A stretch of DNA of 28,871 nucleotides from Anaerolineaceae bacterium UBA4781 (lineage in GTDB: Bacteria > Chloroflexota > Anaerolineae > Anaerolineales > Anaerolineaceae), in the NCBI GenBank assembly GCA_002403105.1, contig DHHD01000072.1, positions 1 through 28,871 on the forward strand, in the 5' to 3' direction. Position 1 is the first letter of the stretch, and each line of letters begins with the position of its first letter. Positions 6,055 through 13,378 of this stretch are shown here, piece after piece. A program made the position numbers and the translations under genes. The notes beneath the pieces are model-generated. The model searched no databases and was not told the origin of the DNA. It saw only the letters and a list, made by a program, of their open reading frames with translations.

Positions 6055-7437
6055 TTATCTGGTTTGTTGTGCCAATCGGGCAGTCTTATCAGCCAGCGCT
6101 CGAATGGATAACTTTTCTTTTCCAAGAATGTAGGTTTCCAGAAGATCGCCGATCGGTTCAGACCACCGGGCAGGCACACCTTTCATGATTCCTAGAATAT
6201 TTCCAACCAATCCTCCGTTGCAGTCAACATCCATGCCGGCCACTGCCAGCAGAGAAAGCGATTCTGTAAAATCACCATTCCCGATCCACAATGCAAAAAG
6301 GACTGCGGCGATATTCGGATAAGCATGGATCCAGTTATAGCGTTTTAATTCTTCTTCGATCCCATTCCAGATCTGTGCAGGTTCCCCAGCCTGTTTAATT
6401 TTATCCAGTGCATTGCTCACGATCGCATAATACTGGCTTTTCTGTGGGATGAATTTCATCCCCGTGTCAATTAACGCATGAATATCATCCATTTCAAATG
6501 CCAAAGCCGTGAGAACTGCCGCAAAGATTTCTCCATACACTCCATTTTTGGAGTGGGATACAATTCCATCCAAATGTGCCAAACGGGCAGCTTCCATCGG
6601 TTGTGCAGGTGCCACCATTCCACAGACCATACCGCGCATCTGCGCGCCGATCCATTCAGAAAATGGGTTGAACCATGCCCCTGACTCCGGAGGGAAGATG
6701 CCCATATTGAGGTTGCGCAATGCCACCCATTCGGCTGACCACCCAAACGGAACCTGCTTAACCCATTCCATTGCGATCGCTTCGGATGTTACTTTCTTTC
6801 CTTGTTTTTCATAAGCATCCAGAAAGGTTAATTCATAAACGACATCATCATTCTTTGTTTCAGGTTGGCTGATGTAGTTATCGATCTTTCCGTATACCTC
6901 TGCGATATGCTTCCCGGTATATCCCTCGATGCACGTTCCAAAAGAACCGCCTGCCAATTGCCCGATCCAACCCTGATAGATTTGATCGTCGTATTGCTTT
7001 TTCCAATCTTTGTTCATCGCCACGCTGTTCGTATCATCCATGGCTTTTTGAACTTCTTCCCAGGTTTCAGGATGCTGGAAAGCATGATAACCATCTTGTG
7101 TATCCAGGGGAGCATTTTTCAACGCATGCAGAACCTGTGCGGTGAGGATGCGCAATTCATCTTTTTTCCCCTGGGCGTGCAGTCGCATACCCTCTTCAAG
7201 AAATTGCTCTGCATTGCTGACATCATAGCCTTTGTTTCCCATCGCCTGCGCCATTGTGACATAAGGGATCTCTGGTGCGGATGATCCGGGAACTTTCGAC
7301 CCCCAGAACAGGTCAATCAGACCATCTCCATAGGGGGCTTCAAAACCCGCTTCATACCAGTTGCTGGATTGAACACGTCGGTCTATTGGGATTGCATTCT
7401 CCCGCAATTCTCTATCGATCTGCCATGCTTTTTTCAT
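6055..7437 (-). CDS. ADP-ribosylglycohydrolase family protein with N-terminal extension
   Basis: A 460-residue protein whose C-terminal two thirds (from about residue 150) match the ADP-ribosylglycohydrolase/DraG fold. Motifs in order are GWIGQLAGGSFGT (156-168), the metal-site NDDV (196-199), an HLDGIVSHSKNGVYGE helix (288-303) and GMDVDCNGGLVGNILG (401-416). The metal-binding Asp residues are all retained (D197, D198, D403, D405). The Thr residues that usually help bind the two Mg ions are replaced (N196, V199, C406), so the substrate may be something other than ADP-ribosyl-arginine. The first 150 residues are an extension I do not recognise. A good AAGGAG site precedes the ATG. It converges on rsfS with three bases between stops and appears to be transcribed alone. 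Confidence 0.83.
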   Translation of the reverse strand: MKKAWQIDRELRENAIPIDRRVQSSNWYEAGFEAPYGDGLIDLFWGSKVPGSSAPEIPYVTMAQAMGNKGYDVSNAEQFLEEGMRLHAQGKKDELRILTAQVLHALKNAPLDTQDGYHAFQHPETWEEVQKAMDDTNSVAMNKDWKKQYDDQIYQGWIGQLAGGSFGTCIEGYTGKHIAEVYGKIDNYISQPETKNDDVVYELTFLDAYEKQGKKVTSEAIAMEWVKQVPFGWSAEWVALRNLNMGIFPPESGAWFNPFSEWIGAQMRGMVCGMVAPAQPMEAARLAHLDGIVSHSKNGVYGEIFAAVLTALAFEMDDIHALIDTGMKFIPQKSQYYAIVSNALDKIKQAGEPAQIWNGIEEELKRYNWIHAYPNIAAVLFALWIGNGDFTESLSLLAVAGMDVDCNGGLVGNILGIMKGVPARWSEPIGDLLETYILGKEKLSIRALADKTARLAQQTR

Positions 7438-7560
7438 TGAAGAGTCTCCTTTTTATCGTAACAGAAATTATATCTTTGCGAGAACAACCAGAGATTTCTT
7501 TTATACAGAAAATTGTAACTTCTTTTTCAATTGATCACAAAATAATTATTTGCGACACAT

Positions 7561-7602
7561 GAAAGGTGACTGCAAACATAAAAAAGGGAACAGTCACCTT
7601 TC
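7561..7602. terminator. 12-bp inverted repeat downstream of bcp, possible terminator
   Basis: Perfect 12-base arms GAAAGGTGACTG (7561-7572) and CAGTCACCTTTC (7591-7602) flank an 18-base loop containing a T-run on the minus strand. It starts seven bases after the bcp stop codon. The loop is unusually long and no T-tract follows the second arm, so it may stabilise the 3' end or act as a protein site rather than terminate. Confidence 0.5.
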
Positions 7603-7608
7603 TTAATT

Positions 7609-8070
7609 CTATAGCATTTCCAATTCTTTTAGCACCTCGCGGCTGTGTTCAGTTGGCTTTACGCCTTCAAACACTTTAGCAATCTTTCCTTCCTTATCGA
7701 TCAGGTACGTAGTGCGGGCAATGCCCATGTATTTCTTGCCCATCATGTTCTTTTCAGTCCACACACCATATTGTTCAACTACTTTATGGTCAGTGTCTGC
7801 CAATAACGGAAATGGCAATTGATATTTCTCTTTGAATTTTTTGTGCGATTTTACTGAATCCGTGCTCACGCCCAGGATTGTTGTATTTGCTTTTTGGAAA
7901 GCATTGTAATTATCGCGAAAATTGCAGGCTTCGGTTGTGCAGCCCGGGGTATCATCTTTTGGGTAAAAATAAAGCACAAGTGGAGTGCCAAAATAATCAG
8001 ACAGGCGATGGGGAATTCCATTTTCATCCAGAAGTTCAAAATCTGGTGCTTTTGTTTTTTCACTTAACAT
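7609..8070 (-). CDS. bcp: Thioredoxin-dependent peroxiredoxin (BCP/PrxQ type)
   Basis: A 153-residue atypical 2-Cys peroxiredoxin of normal length that reduces hydrogen and alkyl peroxides using thioredoxin. The active site is FYPKDDTPGCTTEAC. Cys44 is the peroxidatic residue inside the PxxxTxxC-type motif and Cys49, five residues later, is the resolving Cys of the PrxQ subgroup. The C-terminal part has the expected ARTTYLIDKEGKI strand-turn. An AAGGAG site precedes the ATG and a TATAAT (minus strand 8097-8092) could be its -10 box. The gene is probably monocistronic, since 72 bases separate it from the UbiA-like gene upstream. Confidence 0.96.
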   Translation of the reverse strand: MLSEKTKAPDFELLDENGIPHRLSDYFGTPLVLYFYPKDDTPGCTTEACNFRDNYNAFQKANTTILGVSTDSVKSHKKFKEKYQLPFPLLADTDHKVVEQYGVWTEKNMMGKKYMGIARTTYLIDKEGKIAKVFEGVKPTEHSREVLKELEML

Positions 8071-8142
8071 TTTTAGATCTCCTTTCCTTTCATTATATGA
8101 AAAGTTGTAAAGATTAAGAATTAATGAAATATAAACAATGTT

Positions 8143-9051
8143 TTAGATGAATAGAAAAGAAAACAGGATCAAGATCAAATTGAGCAGAACCAGTGAATAG
8201 GAAAGGAATTTAATGAACTGCCAGGCAGGTTTTCCTCCCGCCAGTATCTTATTTAAATTCCAGATTAAAAAGACAGCCACCGGAATGCTGATATACCAGC
8301 GCAGGATAAATCTCCACGGCAGTGCGATCATACCTGACAGCAGGATGAAAATATAAGAAAATGCGATTAAATACATTGCGCTGCGTAATGTAAGCACGCT
8401 TCCAAAACGCATCACAGCGGTTGTGTGATACTTTTCGATGTCTTTTGAGAGCGTTTGATTTTCCGTTATATACTGATGGGCAAGCACAAGAATAAAAAAT
8501 GGAATGCACAGATAACCAAGCGTGGAATGCAGTTCACCATTTGTTTGAATGGAATATCCGAATGTCGGGATGAGAAAAGTGATGAGAAACGCTTGCAGGA
8601 ATTCCCCATACCCTGAATAGATCAAGCGAAACGGCTTTACAGTATAGAAAATGATAACGAGAACCATCAGTCCTGCAATGAGCAGCGAGGCTGGATTTTT
8701 TAGTTGAAATACACAGATCACCACTGCCATGAGTATGAACGAAACTGCCAGAAGAAAATAGATCATGCGGTAATCTAAATTCCCAAAACGTTGGAAGAGC
8801 TTTTGGTCGAAATTACGTTCGGTGCTGAAGAGCAAATTGAATAGTTCCATCGCGATCAGCAAGAATAGAATCACCAGCATTCCCAAACCCAGACGGGGAA
8901 CATCAATTCCTATTCCAACATAATCACAATAGAAAGAACCAAATACAAAGAAGCCGACAGAGAATAAAAAATCAGCGATATGCATATTGGAGTAAAACTG
9001 TGAAAAGAGAGATTGGAAATCCTTTTTTGTCTTATTTTCTTTCAATTTCAT
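8143..9051 (-). CDS. UbiA-like polytopic membrane protein with degenerate first motif
   Basis: A 302-residue protein with about eight or nine hydrophobic helices. The middle segment YTVKPFRLIYSGYGE (136-150) followed by a long helix resembles the Y-x-x-x-P-F...GxGE region of MenA/UbiA prenyltransferases. SKDIEKYHTTAVMRFG (202-217) resembles their second Asp-rich motif (RDIExDxxxGxxTLAVxxG). The first motif, normally N-D-x-x-D, is not recognisable; the corresponding loop reads FNLLFSTERNFD. Known UbiA enzymes attach a prenyl chain to an aromatic acceptor. Loss of the first metal motif would argue for a changed or lost activity. The ATG has GAGG only three bases upstream, so the in-frame TTG six bases later could also serve. 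It is divergent from the next gene with only 34 bases between them. Confidence 0.68.
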   Translation of the reverse strand: MKLKENKTKKDFQSLFSQFYSNMHIADFLFSVGFFVFGSFYCDYVGIGIDVPRLGLGMLVILFLLIAMELFNLLFSTERNFDQKLFQRFGNLDYRMIYFLLAVSFILMAVVICVFQLKNPASLLIAGLMVLVIIFYTVKPFRLIYSGYGEFLQAFLITFLIPTFGYSIQTNGELHSTLGYLCIPFFILVLAHQYITENQTLSKDIEKYHTTAVMRFGSVLTLRSAMYLIAFSYIFILLSGMIALPWRFILRWYISIPVAVFLIWNLNKILAGGKPAWQFIKFLSYSLVLLNLILILFSFLFI

Positions 9052-9073
9052 TTTCCTCGTTTTTTATTTGAGA

Positions 9074-9085
9074 TAAAATGTACCT
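9074..9085 (+). promoter_or_regulatory. -10 box implying a leaderless transcript
   Basis: TAAAAT (9074-9079) is followed by exactly six bases and then the ATG at 9086, placing the expected first nucleotide on the A of the start codon. No Shine-Dalgarno sequence is present. The -35 region (TTTTCC at 17 bases) is poor. Confidence 0.4.
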
Positions 9086-10246
9086 ATGCAGCGTAAAGAA
9101 ATAAAAGCACGCTCTAGAAAAATCTTCTCTCCTCTTTTGCCACTGCTGCCTTTGCTCCTGATAGCAACGGTGCTACAGGGAATTATAGCCATTTTTTCAG
9201 AGATTCAGTGTCCCATCCTTTTCGTTGACTTATTATTGATTTGTTTCTATTTTTGTGTATTGATCTTGGAATTGCAGAGTAGGTATCATGACCAACCCTT
9301 TCAAAAGCGGGGAGATCTCATTAAATTGCTGGGATGGTTTTTGACCTCCCATTCATTCATAAAGATCCAAATCGAAAACGGTTTGGTGGTAACGGATCGA
9401 CCGCTGACAAATCAACGTAAATTGTTAAGCATTGATCCTGCCAGTGCTGCAGCTATATTGCAGAATTCAGATCGCCAAGTAGAGATCATTTCATCTGGAA
9501 TTCATTGCCTGGATAAAGATCAATTTATTTTATCGACTTTTGACCTTCGAACCCAAACCGTTCTATTCCCTGTTTCTGATGTGGGCAAGCAAAAACCACT
9601 TTTGAATCCTTCACCTCGGCAAACCACCCAAACTCCTCTTCCTTCCGCTTTTCTTTCTGCAGCAACCAGTGATGCTTACCAGGTTGGAGCGAGTTTTTTA
9701 GTACACTATAAATACGATATTGATTTTGGTGAAGGGGATAATCCCTACGGTTTCAATCCGTCCATTTTGCTCAAGGTTCATGAAAATGACACGCTGCGAG
9801 CCGGTGTGATGCTGGATGCTCAACTCCTCTCCCGAAATAGGATCCAGCAGATCATCCATGCCGTTTGGCAGGCATCCATTCAACAGATTTCGTTATTGGA
9901 CCTCATTCCGCAAGAAGACGGGCTTTCTTCGGCGCTGGAACAAATTGAATTGGGCATGCGCAGCCAATTAACCATAAAAAAAGATACTGTATCTCCTACT
10001 ACTCAAGTTAGTGAGCCGGTCCAACAGCTTCAGAATTATGGATTGAGAATGTTGAATATTTTCATTAAATCTTTCTGGCTGCCGGAAGAAACAGAGATCG
10101 CCATTCAACATCACTGGCAGCCGCATACCAGGCAGCTTGTGAATGGGCTTCAAATTCTGCAGCAGCACAGATCAGTTTTTTATCAGGAGCTTGGTGAAAT
10201 GCAAGCGTTGTATACATTTTTGGATGAACAAGGCAGGGTGGGCTGA
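9086..10246 (+). CDS. Membrane protein of unknown function, divergent SPFH/Band-7-like
   Basis: The family is not recognised with certainty. The 386-residue protein has two N-terminal hydrophobic helices (about 13-37 and 42-63) and a soluble part. Several stretches read like a diverged SPFH core. These are a beta segment IQIENGLVVTDRP, then VEIISSGIHCLDKDQFILSTFDLRTQTVLFPV, which recalls the GPG-HxxxPxx-x-DLRxQ region. They are followed by AYQVGASFLVHYKYDIDFG, which recalls the DGxxVxxxxxVxYxV strand. The C-terminal third is helical. The next gene starts one base after its stop and has the same plan, so the two probably form one complex, possibly a membrane scaffold. No ribosome-binding site precedes the ATG. 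The SPFH link is my inference from strand patterns and needs a profile search. Confidence 0.6.
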   Translation: MQRKEIKARSRKIFSPLLPLLPLLLIATVLQGIIAIFSEIQCPILFVDLLLICFYFCVLILELQSRYHDQPFQKRGDLIKLLGWFLTSHSFIKIQIENGLVVTDRPLTNQRKLLSIDPASAAAILQNSDRQVEIISSGIHCLDKDQFILSTFDLRTQTVLFPVSDVGKQKPLLNPSPRQTTQTPLPSAFLSAATSDAYQVGASFLVHYKYDIDFGEGDNPYGFNPSILLKVHENDTLRAGVMLDAQLLSRNRIQQIIHAVWQASIQQISLLDLIPQEDGLSSALEQIELGMRSQLTIKKDTVSPTTQVSEPVQQLQNYGLRMLNIFIKSFWLPEETEIAIQHHWQPHTRQLVNGLQILQQHRSVFYQELGEMQALYTFLDEQGRVG

Positions 10247-10247
10247 A

Positions 10248-11663
10248 ATGAAACCATCCACTTCATCCATGATCAACGCACCGGCTTACCAGCACCACCG
10301 AGCGCAGAATTGGAAACATTGGATTATTCTGGCGCTTCTTATCTTGGTCACAGCTTTAATACTTTTCTCACTGATCTTTGATGCAACGCTAAAAGCAAAA
10401 GAGACCTCTTCCGGGCAGCTTTCCTTAACTGCCCGGGGGCTGATTTTTAAACAGATGATCAATCCTGGCAGTATCCTCTTGGGATTGGTTTTATTTGTTC
10501 TTATTGCATATTCAGCCATCAGATATGTTCATCTGCAAAGTTTAACCGAACCACGAATTGATACTGTGATCGATATCAATAAAATAGAAATGGGGGATCA
10601 TCCTTTTGGTCCCGGTTTTGTTAATGTGGGCGTTCGAAATATACTTGTACTGAAAAACTATCAGGGATTTCTGCGTATCTTGCGCCCGATCTATCCAACA
10701 CAAAAGAATCTGTTTTTTTTCACTTCCTCCGAAAAAGTGGATCAATCCATTAACCTGCAAACACAATCCCTTTCCCTGCAGGTCATCTGTCGGACGTTGG
10801 AAGGAATTCCCATTATTTTTCCCTCCATTCAAATTCAATACAGATTCATGCTGAATATTCCCGGAAATAATCATCAACCTCCTCAGGCAGGTTCAAACTC
10901 TGATCTGGAAGTGGTTAAGAATTATCTGCTGCGGAAAGGAAATCTTTCAGACCAGGAAATAATACGCTTGTATTCTGATCTGGTCATTTCTCAAGTCATT
11001 CGTAAAATTTCACTGGATGAATTGAATGGTGTCACCCGATCGAATCAAAAAAGTATTACAGAAGAAAAGATCGTTGAGCATTTGGCGAGCATGAGGCAAT
11101 ATAAGATCAATGCCTTGAGTAAACACTGGAGAAATAAAAAAATGTTTCCAACACTGGCAAAGCAGTATCGATCAAAGCAGATCAACACACACCCTGCCCG
11201 ATCCCATCAAAAACAATACCATCCTGCGCAGAAAGGCAAGTTTATTTTTTCTATTTCCACTGGTAATTGGCACGCACCTGCTATCGATCCTTTGCTGAAC
11301 ACCCAGGAAAAGATTAAAGACGCATTGGGGAGAGAACTCCAAAAATTCAATCTTATTCTTGTTTCTCTCCAGATCTCCTCCTGGCAGCCTGCTGAATCCC
11401 TGATTAACCAAAAGATCAAGCAGACTCATGAAAAAAAGGCAGAGCTGTTTCTCAATCAAAAAACCTCCAATGCATATCAAACGATGGTATCTTCGAAAAA
11501 TATCTGTCTGAATTCTTTACGGCAGCCATCGTATACCATCAACTCGCAAACAGCTATTTCGTCTTCCGCACCTGCCCGGCAGCTTCTGGCAAAAATAAAG
11601 TCCTATAGAATTCCCCACCTTCAAGAGAAGAACGATCAAAATAATATATTGGGATTAGAATAA
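10248..11663 (+). CDS. Membrane protein of unknown function, second SPFH/Band-7-like partner
   Basis: A 471-residue protein with helices at about 25-46 and 75-94, then a soluble region. The part MGDHPFGPGFVNVGVRNILVLKN, then SINLQTQSLSLQVICRTLEGIPIIFPSIQIQYRF matches the SPFH pattern of a gly-rich edge strand, an LRxQ-like strand and a TxDGxxVxxxxxxxYR strand. After it come a helical region, a basic low-complexity segment (about 285-330), a predicted second alpha/beta part and a Gln/Lys-rich tail. Its ATG is one base after the TGA of the preceding gene, and no strong ribosome-binding site is visible, so translation is probably coupled. An upstream in-frame start at 10143 would overlap the previous gene by over 100 bases and is unlikely. 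psuG follows after 37 bases. Function unknown. Confidence 0.6.
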   Translation: MKPSTSSMINAPAYQHHRAQNWKHWIILALLILVTALILFSLIFDATLKAKETSSGQLSLTARGLIFKQMINPGSILLGLVLFVLIAYSAIRYVHLQSLTEPRIDTVIDINKIEMGDHPFGPGFVNVGVRNILVLKNYQGFLRILRPIYPTQKNLFFFTSSEKVDQSINLQTQSLSLQVICRTLEGIPIIFPSIQIQYRFMLNIPGNNHQPPQAGSNSDLEVVKNYLLRKGNLSDQEIIRLYSDLVISQVIRKISLDELNGVTRSNQKSITEEKIVEHLASMRQYKINALSKHWRNKKMFPTLAKQYRSKQINTHPARSHQKQYHPAQKGKFIFSISTGNWHAPAIDPLLNTQEKIKDALGRELQKFNLILVSLQISSWQPAESLINQKIKQTHEKKAELFLNQKTSNAYQTMVSSKNICLNSLRQPSYTINSQTAISSSAPARQLLAKIKSYRIPHLQEKNDQNNILGLE

Positions 11664-11700
11664 TAAATCGAGAAAAACTCAACAAAAAAGGAATTTTATA

Positions 11701-12603
11701 ATGATACCCATGCAGATCAATCCTGAAGTCAAGCAGCATCTTGCAAAAAATGATATTGTCGCTCTTGAATCGACCGTCATTACGCACGGATTACCGTACC
11801 CACAGAACGAAAACCTTGCTCTCGATATGGAGCAGGAAGTTCGAGAGAATGGTTGCATTCCAGCAACTATTGGAATGGTGAATGGCGAATTGATCATTGG
11901 TTTGAATAAAGAACAAATACACCGGCTTTCCACTGGCAGTCATATGCGCAAGATCAGCCAGCGCGATTACGGCATCGGTATGGCAAAAAAAATGGATGGT
12001 GGAACCACTGTTGCAGGCACCATCCTCGCTTCGCTTCAGGCAGGCATTCATGTGTTTGCTACCGGCGGAATCGGTGGTGTGCATCGTGGTTCCTTTTTTG
12101 ATGTTTCTGCAGATCTGCCGGTCTTATCTCAATACCCCATGATCGTGGTATGTGCAGGGGCGAAATCAATTCTTGATCTACCGGCTACGCTTGAAAAATT
12201 AGAAACACTGGGCGTCCCGGTGCTTGGATATCAAACAGATGCTTTCCCCGCTTTCTATTCAACCTCCAGCGGATTGGGTGTGGATATGCGCGTGGATTCC
12301 CCTGAAGAAGTGGTCGAGATCGCTCATTATCATTGGGAAATGGGTATCCGCTCTTCCATTCTGGTGGTTGTTCCCCCACCCAGCGACGTGGCGTTGCCGA
12401 ATGAAGATGTGGAAAATGAAATCCAGGATGCGGTAAAAATTGCTGAAGAAAAAGGCATCCGCGGCGCCAAAGTTACTCCCTTCTTGCTTGAAAAAATGAA
12501 TCAACTCACCGCTGGAAAGAGCATGCATACCAACTTGGCATTATTAAAAAATAATGCTCGTGTTGGAGCTCTGATAGCCAAAGCGTATTCACAGCAAAAA
12601 TAA
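11701..12603 (+). CDS. psuG: Pseudouridine-5'-phosphate glycosidase
   Basis: A 300-residue enzyme that cleaves the C-C glycosidic bond of pseudouridine 5'-phosphate to uracil and ribose 5-phosphate, salvaging RNA breakdown products. The signature ALESTVITHGLPYPQN contains the catalytic Glu (E23). GTTVAGT, FATGGIGGVHRG, DVSADL (D134) and CAGAKSILD (K155, the likely Schiff-base Lys) follow in the family order. The length is normal. An AAGGA site is about eight bases before the ATG; a second ATG three codons on is also possible. No pseudouridine kinase (psuK) lies next to it, which is unusual because psuK and psuG are often paired or fused. The kinase must be elsewhere or supplied by another PfkB protein. 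Confidence 0.95.
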   Translation: MIPMQINPEVKQHLAKNDIVALESTVITHGLPYPQNENLALDMEQEVRENGCIPATIGMVNGELIIGLNKEQIHRLSTGSHMRKISQRDYGIGMAKKMDGGTTVAGTILASLQAGIHVFATGGIGGVHRGSFFDVSADLPVLSQYPMIVVCAGAKSILDLPATLEKLETLGVPVLGYQTDAFPAFYSTSSGLGVDMRVDSPEEVVEIAHYHWEMGIRSSILVVVPPPSDVALPNEDVENEIQDAVKIAEEKGIRGAKVTPFLLEKMNQLTAGKSMHTNLALLKNNARVGALIAKAYSQQK

Positions 12604-12607
12604 ATTC

Positions 12608-13378
12608 TTATTCTTCCGGAGTTGCTTCTTCACTGCCACCCGATACACGAAAAGTGCCGGTCTGTTTCCACGTCTCCCCTACAAAGATCTGCACGGAATA
12701 ATTTCCCGGTTGCCATTGATCTGCTTCCTGCTGGCATTCTGTGTACCCATAACCACCCGAGGCACCGTTCCATGGAATTGTCTCCATGCAGATCAGCTCC
12801 CCTTCCCGAAACCATAACGCAGTCCATTGCGCGTTGCGTGTCATGCTGTCATACGAAAAGGTAGCATACATCACTTCAATGGGGTCAGCAAAAACATCAC
12901 TGGCTTCAATCGCTTGGTAATTTGCATCAATATTTTTCGAGAACACCAGCGGGCTGAAGATGGCATCCGGGTTGGGAGTGGTTTCAGATGTGAATTGGCT
13001 GCTGATGATGATCGAAAGAATGGGAGTGGGTGTATACAATGGCACTGGGGTTGGGGTGGGAACCAAAGTGGGTGTAGGTGTAAGTGTGATGGTTGGAGTG
13101 ATTGTGATTGTTGGCGTTAACGTAACAGTAGGTGAAGGTACATACACGCTGTAAATTGCCGATTCTGCAAAGGTTGCAATGCTGAAGGCAATTCCAAGTA
13201 TGATGATCCCCAGCAGAAGTACCGATACCGCTGATTGCTTTTTAACCTTGCGCTTGTTATAGAAAAGCATGCTGTGGGCTTCACGATAATGATGATACCC
13301 GCGGATGAATGTGAGAACAGCCACCAGCACCAGCAGAAGTACGATTACGGTTACCCCTGCATGAATATCAAGGTTCAT
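12608..13378 (-). CDS. Membrane protein with Thr/Pro-rich linker and C-terminal beta domain
   Basis: A 256-residue protein. Helix 1 (8-26) and helix 2 (48-72) are separated by a basic cytoplasmic loop (YNKRKVKKQ). Residues 80-118 are a low-complexity Thr-Pro linker typical of surface proteins in Chloroflexota. The C-terminal 135 residues form a beta-rich domain with WTALWFREGELI, a Cys pair and ...QPGNYSVQIFVGETWKQTGTFRV at the end, as in Ig-like extracytoplasmic domains. It would sit outside the cell on a spacer crossing the wall. The ATG shares ATGA with the stop of FemAB paralogue 1, so it is the last gene of the envelope unit. A longer reading from 13558 overlaps the FemAB gene and is rejected. 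Exact function unknown. Confidence 0.82.
   Translation of the reverse strand: MNLDIHAGVTVIVLLLVLVAVLTFIRGYHHYREAHSMLFYNKRKVKKQSAVSVLLLGIIILGIAFSIATFAESAIYSVYVPSPTVTLTPTITITPTITLTPTPTLVPTPTPVPLYTPTPILSIIISSQFTSETTPNPDAIFSPLVFSKNIDANYQAIEASDVFADPIEVMYATFSYDSMTRNAQWTALWFREGELICMETIPWNGASGGYGYTECQQEADQWQPGNYSVQIFVGETWKQTGTFRVSGGSEEATPEE
13025..13141 (-). repeat. Low-complexity Thr-Pro repeat tract
   Basis: Degenerate short repeats encode alternating TPT, TPTP and TIT units of the linker in the membrane protein at 12608-13378. On the plus strand the tract appears as GTGGGTGT/GTTGGAGT-type units. Such tracts are prone to length change by slippage. Confidence 0.7.

Noticed and set aside
10143..10247. 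Upstream start of the second SPFH-like gene
   Set aside because: It would overlap the preceding gene by over 100 bases, and its residues are a shadow of that gene. The ATG at 10248 directly follows the upstream stop.
12827..13154. Gly/Val-rich plus-strand frames
   Set aside because: These are the antisense reading of the Thr/Pro linker repeats in the membrane protein gene at 12608-13378.
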